Shown: in pieces, positions 44,132-53,973 of the stretch | Layout of the letters: every line of letters starts with the position of its first letter | How positions within the stretch are numbered: the first letter of the stretch is position 1 | Assembly (NCBI RefSeq): GCF_002242805.1 | Contig: NZ_MCGQ01000022.1 | Coordinates: 62,001 to 126,000 of the forward strand | Reading direction: 5' to 3' | Length of the DNA stretch: 64,000 nucleotides | From: Streptomyces diastatochromogenes | GTDB taxonomy: Bacteria > Actinomycetota > Actinomycetes > Streptomycetales > Streptomycetaceae | Notes under the pieces: model-generated | Seen by the model: only the letters and a program-made list of their open reading frames with translations | Databases searched by the model: none | What the model was told of the DNA's origin: nothing | Translations under genes and position numbers: made by a program

Positions 44132-46150
44132 TCATGTGTGGTGTGCTGACCGTTTGTTCCGCTCCGCGCCAAGGCGGGCGAAGTAGGCGATCAGGTCGGG
44201 GTTGTCGACCGCCGCGGGGTTCAGGACCTGCTCGGCGGGGGCACCCTGGAGCAGGCGCTTGACGGGAACCTCGAGCTTCTTGCCCGTCTTCGTGTGCGGG
44301 AGCGCCGGTACGGCGAGGATCTCGTCGGGGACGTGGCGGGGTGAGGCGCCGGCGCGGATCGCGTCGCGGATCCGGTCGCGCAGGGAATCGTCCAGGCCGA
44401 TCCCGTCGGCGAGGACAACGAAGAGCGGCATCCAGTAGCCGCCGTCGGGTTCCTCCGCACCGATGACGAGGGCCTCGGTGATCTCGGGTAGGCGTTCGAC
44501 GACATCGTGGATGTCGGCACTGCCCAGACGCACGCCGTTGCGGTTGAGCGTGGCGTCGGAGCGGCCGTGGACGATCACCGAGCCGTGCGAGGTGAGCGTG
44601 ATCCAGTCGCCGTGCCGCCACACACCTGGGTAGGCGCCGAAGTAGGCGTCGCGGTAGCGGCTGCCGCCGGGGTCGTTCCAGAAGTACAGCGGCATGGACG
44701 GCATGGGGCGGGTGACGACCAGTTCGCCGACCCGGTCGAGGACGGGGGTGCCCGTCGCGTCGTAGGCAGCCAGCGCCACGCCCAGGCTGGGGGCGGACAG
44801 CTCCCCCGCCCAGACGGGGGTCGTGGAGGCGCTGCCGGCGAATCCGGAGACGATGTCCGTGCCGCCGCTGGTGGAGGCCAGCTGGACGCGTGCGCCCACG
44901 TGGTCACGGACCCAGGGGTAGGCGGAGGCGGGCAGGGCGGAGCCGGTGCAGCCGACGACGCGGATGGCCGACAGGTCGTGCGCAGAGGGTTCGATGCCCA
45001 GCTTGGCCATGGCCAGCAGGTACTGGGGGCTGGTGCCGAAGACGGTGACGCGGTGGCGGGACGCCAGCTCCCACAGGACGTCGGGGCGAGAGAGCGGGGC
45101 GGGGCTGCCGTCGTAGGTGCAGGTGGTGGCACCGGTCAGCAGGGTGGAGACCACCAGGTTCCACATCATCCAGTGGGTGGTGGTGTACCACAGCAGGCGG
45201 TCCCCGGTGCCCAGATCGGTGTGCAGGCCGAGCATCTTGAGGTGTTCGAGCAGGACCCCGCCGTGCCCGTGGACGATGCCCTTGGGAAGTCCGGTGGTGC
45301 CGGAGGAGAAGACGACCCACAGAGGGTGGTCGAACGGCACCGGGGCGATGGTGAGGTACTCGACGCGGGTGACCGCGTCCTCCCAGGGAACCGTCAGCCC
45401 CGAGTCCCCACCCTCGGGCCAGGCAAGGCCCACGTGGTCCACGAGCACAGTGGCCTTCAGCGTCGGCAGGGCGGCGGCGAGTTCGAGCGAGGCGGTCCGG
45501 CGGTCGTGTGTGGTGCCGTTGAAGAGGTAGCCGTCCGCGGTGATGAGCACCGCGGGTTCGAGCTGGGCGAAGCGGTCGGCGGCGGCCTTGGGTGCGTAGT
45601 CCTGGCCGCACACCGACCACACCGCTCCCAGGCTTGCGGTGGCGAGGAAGGCGATGACGGCGTGCGGGGTGTTGGGCAGGTATCCCACCACCCGGTCGCC
45701 CTGTCCGACGCCCAGATCGCGCAGGCTGGCAGCGACGGAGGCGACCCGGGCGCGCAGCTCCCGGCCCGTGATCTCATAGCCGGCTCCGGTCTCGTCCAGG
45801 GCAGTGATCGCGGGAGCGTCCGGCTGCAGGTTGCGCAGCGCGTGGTGGGCGTAGTTGAGGGTGGCGCCTGGGAACCAGCGGGCGCCGGGCATGGTCTCCT
45901 CGGCCAGCACCCGCTCGTACGGAGTCGTCGCGTCGATGCCGAAGTACTCCCACACCGCGGCCCAGAACCCTTCAAGGTCGGTGACGGACCACTGGTGCAG
46001 GGCTCGGTAGTCCGTGGGGTCCTGGATCCCTTCGGCGCCCCGGTGCCGGGCCGCCCATCGGGCGAAGTCCGCGATCCGGCTGTGGGCGACCGCATTCGGG
46101 TCGGGGGTGAAGAAGGGATCCGAATACGGCGCGAGGTGTGAGGTGGTCAT
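44132..46150 (-). CDS. Acetoacetate-CoA ligase-like acyl-CoA synthetase
   Basis: A 672-residue adenylate-forming enzyme. It has the AMP motif VVFSSGTTGLPKGIVHGHGG, TTTHWMMWNLVVS, the STSGGTDIVSGF stretch and the terminal TKTGKKLEVPVKRL with its catalytic lysine. Overall length and N-terminus (FARWAARHRG, ARWFPGATLNYAHHAL) match acetoacetyl-CoA synthetase. In this operon it may activate acetoacetate or another ketoacid released by ring cleavage. Its start overlaps the preceding stop by ATGA. Confidence 0.87.
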   Translation of the reverse strand: MTTSHLAPYSDPFFTPDPNAVAHSRIADFARWAARHRGAEGIQDPTDYRALHQWSVTDLEGFWAAVWEYFGIDATTPYERVLAEETMPGARWFPGATLNYAHHALRNLQPDAPAITALDETGAGYEITGRELRARVASVAASLRDLGVGQGDRVVGYLPNTPHAVIAFLATASLGAVWSVCGQDYAPKAAADRFAQLEPAVLITADGYLFNGTTHDRRTASLELAAALPTLKATVLVDHVGLAWPEGGDSGLTVPWEDAVTRVEYLTIAPVPFDHPLWVVFSSGTTGLPKGIVHGHGGVLLEHLKMLGLHTDLGTGDRLLWYTTTHWMMWNLVVSTLLTGATTCTYDGSPAPLSRPDVLWELASRHRVTVFGTSPQYLLAMAKLGIEPSAHDLSAIRVVGCTGSALPASAYPWVRDHVGARVQLASTSGGTDIVSGFAGSASTTPVWAGELSAPSLGVALAAYDATGTPVLDRVGELVVTRPMPSMPLYFWNDPGGSRYRDAYFGAYPGVWRHGDWITLTSHGSVIVHGRSDATLNRNGVRLGSADIHDVVERLPEITEALVIGAEEPDGGYWMPLFVVLADGIGLDDSLRDRIRDAIRAGASPRHVPDEILAVPALPHTKTGKKLEVPVKRLLQGAPAEQVLNPAAVDNPDLIAYFARLGAERNKRSAHHT

Positions 46151-47796
46151 GGCGCGGAGCTCCTCGGCGGGGGGACTGGCCGGGCATCGGCGGTACGGCG
46201 GGCCGTGTGCAGCAGGGGAGCCCAGGCAACGGTGTCCGTGAAGTCGCCGGTGCCGGCCGGGACGGTGTCCATCACGACGCGGTCGGGGCGCAGCAGGACG
46301 GCGTCCGCCCGGCCGCGTGCCAGCCAGGAGGCCAGGGTTCCCTCGTCGCCCAGGTCGTCGACGTGGATCGTGGATGCGCCCAGTGCCGTGGCTACGGCCG
46401 TCACCTGCGGGGTCGGAGGCACGGCGGTAAGAACGGCGAAGGAGTCCCCGAGGACGTCATCGAGGCGCACTCGTCTCCCGTCGCGCCGTACCCACGGCTG
46501 CGGGCAGAAGGTGCCGGCCAGCACGCGGCCGACCAGCCTGGTTCGGCGCCGTACGAGTGGACCGGCGGTCAGGGCGGGGCTGAGGTCACGGCTCACCGCC
46601 GCGGTCACGCCGGGGATGCGGCAGGCCGTGCCCACGACTGCCCGGCGGAATGCCGCACCGCGGTCCTGTCCGCCGGTCATGGCCCAGCCGACGGCGACCG
46701 CCACGCGGATCACATGGCGGGCGTGCGGCTTGCGCTCGCGTTCGTAGGTGTCCAATAGCTCCTCGTGTGCGCCCTGTTGGAGCACACGGGCGAGTTTCCA
46801 GGTGAGGTTCTGGGCGTCGCGCAAGCCCGCGCACAGCCCCTGCCCGACGAAGGGCGGGGTGAGGTGGGCGGCGTCGCCCAGCAGGAAGACGCGCCCTCTG
46901 CGCCACCGGTCGGCGAGGCGGGCCCGGAAGGTGTACTGCGCCTGCCGGATCACCTCGAAGTCGCCGCCCGTCGAGGCAGCGGAGGACGGCAGGTCCACCC
47001 AGGGGGCGACCAGCTCGCGCAGGCGTTCCAGTCCGTCCGGGCCGTCCAGGGGTTCGTCGGCGGCGAGCCGGAACTCCCACCGGTAGCGGTCCTCGCCGAC
47101 GCGCATGAAAGTGGCGGGCCGGGTGGGGCAGCAAATCTGCTCGGCACCTTCCCAGGTGCGCACCGGGCGGCTGGTGCGCACGTCGATGACCCGCCAGCTC
47201 TCCTCGAAGTGCAGGTCCTCCCACACGGCGCCGATGGCGTCACGGGTGACGCTGCCCGCGCCGTCGCAGCCGAGGACGGCATCGGCCCACAAATGCTCCT
47301 CCTCGTCGTTGCCGTCGCGACGGAAGGTGACCCGGACCGGACCCGTCGGATCGTTCGGTCCGTCGGTGTTCTGCGCGGCGGACTGGATGACGGACCCGAC
47401 CTCCACCCCGCTCCACAGCTCGCACTCCGGGCGGCGCGCCAGGGCGTCGCGCAGCAGGCGTTCCAGCTCGGGCTGGTCGAACATGCTGGTCTGCGGGAAG
47501 CCGTGGTGTCCGTGCAGGGACCGCGGGAACTCGGTGATCACGCGGCGCCGGGGGTCCAGCAGCCGCAGCCCGGGCGCCGGGCGGGCGAGGGCGGCGAACT
47601 CCTCGTGCACACCGACGCTCTGCAGGATCCGGCGGATCTCGTCGTCCACGACGACGGCGCGCGGCAGGGGGTAGATGTCCCGGTGGCGTTCGAGGAGCAA
47701 GCTGCGCACGCCGTGCCGGGCGAGCAGAAGGGCGGCCATGACCCCGACGGGTCCGGCACCGATGATCACCACCGGTCTCCGGGATGGGGCCTTCAT
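46147..47796 (-). CDS. FAD-dependent aromatic hydroxylase (MhpA-like)
   Basis: A 549-residue class A flavin monooxygenase. FAD fold: VVIIGAGPVGVMAALLLARHGV; DG region GCDGAGSVTRD; second FAD motif FLLGDAAHLTPPFVGQGLCAG. The C-terminal thioredoxin-like part is present. MhpA-type enzymes hydroxylate phenolic acids such as 3-(3-hydroxyphenyl)propionate to catechols ready for extradiol cleavage, which fits the neighbouring dioxygenase. It overlaps both neighbours by 4 nt. The exact substrate cannot be read from sequence. Confidence 0.88.
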   Translation of the reverse strand: MKAPSRRPVVIIGAGPVGVMAALLLARHGVRSLLLERHRDIYPLPRAVVVDDEIRRILQSVGVHEEFAALARPAPGLRLLDPRRRVITEFPRSLHGHHGFPQTSMFDQPELERLLRDALARRPECELWSGVEVGSVIQSAAQNTDGPNDPTGPVRVTFRRDGNDEEEHLWADAVLGCDGAGSVTRDAIGAVWEDLHFEESWRVIDVRTSRPVRTWEGAEQICCPTRPATFMRVGEDRYRWEFRLAADEPLDGPDGLERLRELVAPWVDLPSSAASTGGDFEVIRQAQYTFRARLADRWRRGRVFLLGDAAHLTPPFVGQGLCAGLRDAQNLTWKLARVLQQGAHEELLDTYERERKPHARHVIRVAVAVGWAMTGGQDRGAAFRRAVVGTACRIPGVTAAVSRDLSPALTAGPLVRRRTRLVGRVLAGTFCPQPWVRRDGRRVRLDDVLGDSFAVLTAVPPTPQVTAVATALGASTIHVDDLGDEGTLASWLARGRADAVLLRPDRVVMDTVPAGTGDFTDTVAWAPLLHTARRTADARPVPPPRSSAP

Positions 47797-48731
47797 GGCG
47801 CGTCCGTAACGGGGGTCCGCTGCTCGCCGAGGTCGATCCGCCCGTCCGAGGTGGCGATCGTGGCGGTGATGAGGTCACCGTTGCGCAGGTAACGGGGGTT
47901 CTTGGCCTGCCCCTTGAAGAACGCCTTCCACTTCAGTGCGGGCGGCAGCAGCGCACCGATCTTCTCGGCCGGCTTGGGCGGGGCCTTCAGTGCCGTGCCG
48001 CCGGGCGTGCCGGTCAGCAGCAGGTCGCCCGGGTCGAGGGTCTGGAAGCGGGCGAGCAGGGTGAGCGCCTGTGCGGGCCGCACGATCATGTCGGCCAGCG
48101 TGCGGTCCTGGCGCGGTACGCCGTTGACCGACAGCCGCAGCCGCAGGTTCAGCAGATGGGCGAAGTCCTCGGGCTCCAGCAGGGCCAGGTACGGCCCCGT
48201 AGGTGTGAAGGTCGGGTAGGACTTGCTCTCGTAGAACTGGGTCTTGGTCAGCTGGACGTCGCGGGCGCTGACGTCGTTGGTCAGGACGAGGCCGGCGACG
48301 TAGCGCGGCAGGTCCTGCTCCTCGACGACGGTGCCCACGGGCAGGGTCGCGCCCATGACGAGGCCGAGTTCCACCTCGTAGTCGAGGAACTTCACGTGCG
48401 CGGGGCAGATGATCGCGTCGTGCGGGCCGCTGACCGAGCCGGACGCCTTGCGGAAGAAGGTGGGCGGGATGTCGCCGGTGAAGCCCGAATCCTTGGCGTG
48501 GCTGCGGTAGTTGACCATCTGGGCGACCACCCGGCACGGGGTGGTGACCGGAGGCAGCGCCACCAGGTCGATGACGGGGGTGCCGCTCTCGGCGGAGGCG
48601 GCGGCTTCGCGGACCGCGTCCCGGTCGGCGAGCAGTTCGGCGGTGGTGATGGCCTTGGTGTCAACGCGGACGGCGCGCTCGTCCCGGACGACCCACCAGC
48701 CGTCGGGGGTACGCAGAACGTTGGTGCTCAT
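47793..48731 (-). CDS. Fumarylacetoacetate hydrolase-family enzyme
   Basis: A 312-residue FAH-fold protein. The metal and core motifs are YEVELGLVMGATLPVG, LTNDVSARDVQ, LLTGTPGGTALKAPP and a C-terminal RYLRNGDLITATI. Family members split acylpyruvates or isomerise/decarboxylate ring-cleavage products, the step expected after the extradiol dioxygenase encoded just upstream. ATG 48731 overlaps the dioxygenase stop; the long open frame further upstream is a shadow. Confidence 0.87.
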   Translation of the reverse strand: MSTNVLRTPDGWWVVRDERAVRVDTKAITTAELLADRDAVREAAASAESGTPVIDLVALPPVTTPCRVVAQMVNYRSHAKDSGFTGDIPPTFFRKASGSVSGPHDAIICPAHVKFLDYEVELGLVMGATLPVGTVVEEQDLPRYVAGLVLTNDVSARDVQLTKTQFYESKSYPTFTPTGPYLALLEPEDFAHLLNLRLRLSVNGVPRQDRTLADMIVRPAQALTLLARFQTLDPGDLLLTGTPGGTALKAPPKPAEKIGALLPPALKWKAFFKGQAKNPRYLRNGDLITATIATSDGRIDLGEQRTPVTDAP

Positions 48732-49873
48732 GAGCTCATCGCTTTCATCAGGCCCAGCAGGCGTGCGGGGTCGAGTTCGTTGTCGTCGCGCAGGGCCGCC
48801 ATGACCTCGCGCAGCTTGGCGGGGGACGGGTTGGCGCCCAGGAAGTCGCGGGTGACCGGCGGGCCCCACTGGGCCAGGCCACTCGCCGACATCGGTGCCC
48901 AGCCGGGCTCCAGATCGCAGGAGAACAGGTCGCCGTCGGCGAAGTGCTCCAGCATGAAGCGGTCGGGGTCGCGCCAGTAGTCGAACAGCTGGCTGCCCTG
49001 GATGTGCCGGCCGATGCCCCAGCTGCGCCGGTAGCCGCGCTCGGCCAGGTACTCCCCGCCGGCGGCGATCGCATCGAGGTCGGTGACCTGGTAGGCCGAG
49101 TGGACGTAGCCCGTTCCTGGCCCCAGGTGCAGGGCCAGCGTGTGGTGATCGACCGCCACGCTCCCCTGGTCGCACCGGACGAACGCCATCGTCGGCCCGC
49201 GCCCGCGCTGCCCGTCCAGGAACAGGAAGTCGGACACGATCATCCCGAGGGTGTCCAGGTACCAGTCCAGGGTGCGGGCGAACACCCGTGTCTCCAGCAC
49301 CACATGACCCAGTCGCTGGATACGGGACGGCTCACGGGGCGGACGCTGGGTGGCGTTCGTACGACGGTGATCGGTACCGAAGTTGAGGATCAGCGGCTCC
49401 TGCTCGGGCAGCGCGGGCAGCTGCTCGGCGCAGTGCACGACCCGGACCGGCAGTCCCGAGGGATCGAGCAGGGCGACCGACTGGCCGCCGCCCGGTACGC
49501 CGATGTCCCGGACGGTGCTGCCGGTGGCGCCGGCCAGCCGGTCCAGGTCGGCCCGCTCGGCCGCGCGGAACGCAGGCCCGATGAACCGGGACGCACGCCC
49601 CCGCCGGATGACCATGCAGGGTGAGCCGGCAAAGGTGCCGCGCAGCCACAGTTCCCGCTCGGTGCGGGCGGCGATCGCGAATCCGAAGTCACGGGCGAAC
49701 ACCTCGGCCCGGTCCAGGTCCGGCTTCTCGAACTCGAGCCAGGCCAGATCCGCCACCTTGATCACGGGGTTCCGGGAACGTCCAGGATGCTCTCCGCGCA
49801 GGGCGCCCTGCTCACTGTGGAGGTCTTGGTGGGGCGTCTGGGGAGCGGCCCTGTTAGCGGGGGTGTGGGACAT
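48728..49873 (-). CDS. Extradiol ring-cleavage dioxygenase (type I, two VOC domains)
   Basis: A 381-residue protein with two vicinal-oxygen-chelate halves. The iron ligands expected in the second half are visible: His190 (LGHVVLE), His258 (GYVHSAY) and Glu309 (FMLEHF), with spacings close to those of BphC. It should open a catechol ring next to the hydroxyls, using Fe(II) and O2. ATG 49873 follows GGAGGA. First gene of the leftward operon dioxygenase, hydrolase, hydroxylase, ligase, nitroreductase; divergent from a tetR. Confidence 0.87.
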   Translation of the reverse strand: MSHTPANRAAPQTPHQDLHSEQGALRGEHPGRSRNPVIKVADLAWLEFEKPDLDRAEVFARDFGFAIAARTERELWLRGTFAGSPCMVIRRGRASRFIGPAFRAAERADLDRLAGATGSTVRDIGVPGGGQSVALLDPSGLPVRVVHCAEQLPALPEQEPLILNFGTDHRRTNATQRPPREPSRIQRLGHVVLETRVFARTLDWYLDTLGMIVSDFLFLDGQRGRGPTMAFVRCDQGSVAVDHHTLALHLGPGTGYVHSAYQVTDLDAIAAGGEYLAERGYRRSWGIGRHIQGSQLFDYWRDPDRFMLEHFADGDLFSCDLEPGWAPMSASGLAQWGPPVTRDFLGANPSPAKLREVMAALRDDNELDPARLLGLMKAMSS

Positions 49874-49907
49874 GGTGTCCTCCAAGCAACACTGCTGTAA
49901 TGAGGAA

Positions 49908-49963
49908 ATCATCAACATTGCCGATATCCATCGTCAATAGGGTGGACCCAAATAATTGATGAT
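49908..49963. promoter_or_regulatory. Inverted repeat in dioxygenase/tetR divergent promoter
   Basis: ATCATCAA (49908-49915) and TTGATGAT (49956-49963) are perfect inverted arms within an unusually AT-rich gap. Candidate operator for the adjacent TetR. Confidence 0.5.
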
Positions 49964-50010
49964 CTCATCAGTGATGGCAGACTCATCGCGACGGTTGTTA
50001 CACTCGCGAT

Positions 50011-50646
50011 ATGCCGACGTCAGCCCCGCCCAGGAACCGCTTCGAGAGGCGCCGTGCCGAGACCCGTCAGGCGCTCGTCCGTGCGGCCCGCCAGATCCTC
50101 GCGGAGACCGGGGACACCAGCGCCAGCATCCAGGCCATCGCGGAGCGCGCGGACGTCGGTTTCGGCTCCTTCTACAACCACTTCGACTCCAAGACGGAGC
50201 TTTTCGACGCCGCGGTGACAGACGCCCTGGAGGAGTTCGGGCAGGTCATCGACGAGCGTGTACAAGGCATCGACGACCCGGCCGAACTCGTCGCCGCCGG
50301 CTTCCGGCTCACCGCCCGCATGGCCGACTCCCACCCCGAACTCATGCGGATCCTGCGTGACCGCGGTCTCGCCTACATCCACTCCGCCCGCGGACTCGCC
50401 CCGCGAGCCCTGCGAGACCTGGAGAACGGCATCGCCTCGGGCCGCTTCACCTGCCGCAACGCGACCACCGCTCTGTCCGCCATGGGCGGCACCCTGATGT
50501 CCCTCGTGGCGCTGCGACTGGCCCGCCCCGACCTCGACGGCGACGAGGTCGCCTCGGACCTGGCCGAGATGGTCCTGCGCATGCTCGGCGTCCCACCGGA
50601 CGACGCCCACCAGGTGACCCGGCGGCCGCTGCCCGACGTCAGTTGA
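50011..50646 (+). CDS. TetR-family regulator of the aromatic operon
   Basis: A 211-residue regulator. HTH: SIQAIAERADVGFGSFYNHFDSKTELF. It is divergently transcribed from the dioxygenase operon, so it probably represses it and responds to an aromatic acid or its CoA ester (inference). It is unrelated to the paired repressors at 37-39 kb, and no CCATAC dyad lies in this promoter. Confidence 0.87.
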   Translation: MPTSAPPRNRFERRRAETRQALVRAARQILAETGDTSASIQAIAERADVGFGSFYNHFDSKTELFDAAVTDALEEFGQVIDERVQGIDDPAELVAAGFRLTARMADSHPELMRILRDRGLAYIHSARGLAPRALRDLENGIASGRFTCRNATTALSAMGGTLMSLVALRLARPDLDGDEVASDLAEMVLRMLGVPPDDAHQVTRRPLPDVS

Positions 50647-50832
50647 CCGGAGCACCGGCCGCGCCAGGCGCCGTGGGCACCGGAAAGCCGTGGGTGTCAC
50701 CCGTCCACCGGTGGCCGCGCGGACCCTTGCCCTCGACCAGCCCATGAGAGCGGGCTCCCCCCGGGACACCGCGCAGCCAGATGCGGCCATCTGAGGCTTC
50801 GCGATCCACCAGGACGGCGTAACGTCGTCAGC

Positions 50833-53019
50833 GTGGACTTCACCGCGGACAGTCTTCTGTCCCGTGCCGCACATGAACTCAGCCCGCGAGCGGACGAGCT
50901 GATCCACGACGTAGAGCAATACCTGCGGCGCGAGGTCCCCGAACTGTGGGACGAACCGGACATCGCACAGATGACGGGGGAGAACGTCGCCGAGCACGTC
51001 GTCGCCATACTTTTCGGCATCGAGCACGACATCGAGCCGAGGCGGATCGATCCGCCGGCCGCCGACGCACAGCGCGCGCGTCGGCTGGCTCAGCGCGGGA
51101 AGCCGGTCACAGCGATGCTGCGCGCCTTCCGGCTCGCGCAGGGCCTCGTCATCGACCGGCTGCTCGAAGAGCTGCCCCGGCTCACCAGCGATGCCGAGCC
51201 GATCAACGCGGCGACACGCAAGCTGATCGCGCTGGCGACCGAGTACATGGACCGCATATCGGAGACGGGCGTCCTGGCCTTCCAGGAGGAGCGGGATCGC
51301 CAGCTGCAGTGGCGGCTCTCGGTGGTGAACGAGGCGAGCGTACGCGTCGGAACGACCCTGGACATCGCCCGCACCGCCCAGGAGTTGGTGGACCTGGCCA
51401 CCGAGCACTTCGCCGACGCCGGCACCGTCGACCTCCTCGACACGTCTCCCGGAGACGAGCCCCCGGCGAAGGGCACACTCGTGGTCCGCCGGGTCGCCCA
51501 GCAGTCGGTGATGGACGGTTACCCCAAGACGACCTCCGTGGAAGCAAACTACGGGGAGTCGTCGGTTCCGCCGCAGCAGATCCACAGGTATCCGGACGGA
51601 TCACCGCCGGCTCGCGCCCTGGTCACCGGCAGGCCCTCACGGCACCAACTCGGCCCGTCCGCATCCATGCTGCTGGTCCCGCTGTGCGCCCGTGGCACCA
51701 CGCTGGGTGTCGCTAAGTTCTTCCGTCACCACAAGCCCGACGCTTACGGGGACGAGGACCTGCTACTCGCCCAGGAGATCGCGGCCAGGGCGGCGGTGGC
51801 CATCGACAACGCCCGCAGATACACCCACGCGCGCGCGACCGCACTCACCCTCCAGCGCAGCCTGCTCCCGCGCAGTACACCCGCGCAGTCCGCCGTGGAG
51901 GTCGCCTGCCGCTACCTTCCTGCTGCCGCCCAGCTCGGCGTGGGCGGCGACTGGTACGACGTCATCCCGCTGTCCGGCGCCCGGGTCGCACTCGTGGTGG
52001 GCGACGTGGTCGGCCACGGCATCCACGCCGCCGCCACCATGGGCCGACTGCGGACCGCCGTGCGCACCCTCGCCGACATCGACCTGCCCCCCGACGAACT
52101 CCTCACCCACCTGGACGACGTCGTCATCCGCCTGTCCGCGGAAGTCTCCTCCGAAGTCTCTGCCGAACCGGACACCGAATCCGCGGGGGACATCGGAGCC
52201 ACCTGCCTGTACGCCGTGTACGACCCCGTAGCCGGCTGCTGCACCCTCGCCCGTGCGGGCCACGTGCTGCCCGCCGTGGTAACCCGGGACGGAACCGTCA
52301 ACATCCTCGAGCTGCCAGCCGGCCCGCCACTCGGCCTGGGCGGCCTGCCCTTCGAGACAGCGGAGATCGACCTGCCCGAGGGCAGCCTCCTCGCCCTGTA
52401 CACCGACGGCCTGATCGAGGCCCTCGACCACGACATCGAGACGGGCCTCACCCGACTGTGCCACGCCCTCGCGCAGTCCTCCGCCTCCCTGGAGGCGACC
52501 TGCGACACCGTCCTCGAAGCGCTGCTGCCCGCAGACCGACCGCACGACGACGTGGCACTCCTCCTGGCCCGCACCCACGCCCTCGGGGACCGTCAGGTCG
52601 CCACCTGGGACGTGGCTGCCGACCCGGCCGAGGTCGCCCGTGCCCGAGCGAGCGTCTCCAAGCAGCTGACCACCTGGGGACTCGAGGAACTCGACTTCAC
52701 CACCGAACTGGTCGTCAGCGAACTGGTCACCAACGCCATCCGCTACGGGCGACCTCCCATCCAGCTGCGTCTCATCCACGATCGCACCCTCATGTGCGAG
52801 GTCGCGGATGCCGGCAGCACGACTCCGCACCTGCGCCGGGCCCGTGTCTTCGACGAGGGCGGCCGAGGTCTGTTCCTCGTCGCCCAACTCGCCGAGCACT
52901 GGGGAACGCGCCATGCCCGACGCGGCAAGACGGTCTGGGCGGAGTGCGCCCTGGGCGCGCCGACGCTCTTCTCGGACGCGGCAGCGCTGGACGTGGAGGG
53001 TATTCCTGGGGTCGTATGA
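50833..53019 (+). CDS. GAF / SpoIIE-type PP2C phosphatase / HATPase fusion, paralogue 1
   Basis: A 728-residue signalling protein. Residues 1-160 are helical and resemble the N-terminal domain of RsbR-type co-antagonists. A GAF domain spans about 170-330. A SpoIIE phosphatase domain follows (about 350-560), with metal-site motifs GGDWYDV and GDVVGHG, and the protein ends with an anti-sigma-like ATPase (SELVTNAIRYG, GGRGLFLVAQL). It can thus both dephosphorylate anti-anti-sigma factors and act as a serine kinase. Start GTG 50833. Confidence 0.88.
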   Translation: MDFTADSLLSRAAHELSPRADELIHDVEQYLRREVPELWDEPDIAQMTGENVAEHVVAILFGIEHDIEPRRIDPPAADAQRARRLAQRGKPVTAMLRAFRLAQGLVIDRLLEELPRLTSDAEPINAATRKLIALATEYMDRISETGVLAFQEERDRQLQWRLSVVNEASVRVGTTLDIARTAQELVDLATEHFADAGTVDLLDTSPGDEPPAKGTLVVRRVAQQSVMDGYPKTTSVEANYGESSVPPQQIHRYPDGSPPARALVTGRPSRHQLGPSASMLLVPLCARGTTLGVAKFFRHHKPDAYGDEDLLLAQEIAARAAVAIDNARRYTHARATALTLQRSLLPRSTPAQSAVEVACRYLPAAAQLGVGGDWYDVIPLSGARVALVVGDVVGHGIHAAATMGRLRTAVRTLADIDLPPDELLTHLDDVVIRLSAEVSSEVSAEPDTESAGDIGATCLYAVYDPVAGCCTLARAGHVLPAVVTRDGTVNILELPAGPPLGLGGLPFETAEIDLPEGSLLALYTDGLIEALDHDIETGLTRLCHALAQSSASLEATCDTVLEALLPADRPHDDVALLLARTHALGDRQVATWDVAADPAEVARARASVSKQLTTWGLEELDFTTELVVSELVTNAIRYGRPPIQLRLIHDRTLMCEVADAGSTTPHLRRARVFDEGGRGLFLVAQLAEHWGTRHARRGKTVWAECALGAPTLFSDAAALDVEGIPGVV

Positions 53020-53074
53020 GCACCGTCTCGCCCGGCCCCCTGAGACGATCGCGACGCCCCGTACCGGCAGAACG

Positions 53075-53680
53075 TCATACTCGGCGGGCCGCGCCGACGC
53101 CCTCGAAGAGCGCTACGGCCGCGGCATTGAATTCGTCCACCTCGGCCCATGCCGATGCGGCCCCGGAGCGGTGCAGCGAACCCAGCGTGTGGGCCGGCAA
53201 CGCCCGTGCGATGCCCCGGCGTTGCGCATCGGCCAGGACCGCGATCAGCCCGATCCTCGGCCTTCGGGTGACCGGCGCCACCCGGATCAGCCCCACGTAC
53301 CGGCCGGACAGTTCCGCGACCGCGTACTTCGACGGGTCCACGATCGTGACCCCAGCAGGGCGGGGCAACACCTCGGCCGGCATCGTTTGCCGGCCGACCG
53401 TGGCCTCGACCTCGTCGCGAATCGCCCGGTCCAACACGCGCAGCAGGTCTTCCTTCGCCTCGCCGGCGGGCACGATCGTCACAGCCGACGGCAGTCGCAC
53501 CGCGTCGAGCCCGGTGCCCCTCGGGTCGGTGGGCACGCCGTACCCCCACTCACGGCGTACTCCCGCTCACGGCTCCCTGTCGTGAAACCGCCAGGCTCCC
53601 AACCGGCCCGGGCCTCGCGGTCGGTCTCGTCGACCACCACGTACAGCGGCGTCGGCACGTCCGCCACCCATCGCAGCGGC
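53075..53680 (-). pseudogene. GNAT-family acetyltransferase, frameshifted
   Basis: Reading leftward, one frame encodes TPLYVVVDETDREARAGWEP and GFTTGSREREYAV. A different frame continues PTDPRGTGLDAVRLPS and runs to the GNAT core (GLIAVLADAQRRGIARALPA, AAVALFEGVGA). The frame change coincides with a 17-bp insertion that looks like an imperfect local duplication (CACGCCGTAC at 53534 and CACGGCGTAC at 53551). A shorter protein from GTG 53536 (153 residues) is possible. The N-terminal boundary is approximate. Confidence 0.6.
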
Positions 53681-53973
53681 GGGCCGGTCGAAGACAGCGC
53701 CCTGCCGCGCATCGATGCCAACCCATGGTCCGCGGACGCTCCCCGGCCCCGCATGCCCGCTCGCACTCCGGACGTCGGTCTCGCGCATGACTCGGCCGAC
53801 CGAGCTGCGGACCCGGCTGCGGCCGAAGCCTGGCGCACGGTGTCGCCGGTACGCGTTCACTCGCCGGCCGACCGGACCTCCATGTCACTGGGCGTCCGCC
53901 GCCCGTACTGACGCGCACTCAACCGGACCTTCGGCAAGATGGTCGCCGCAGACATCGAGCGGCTCGGTACCCG

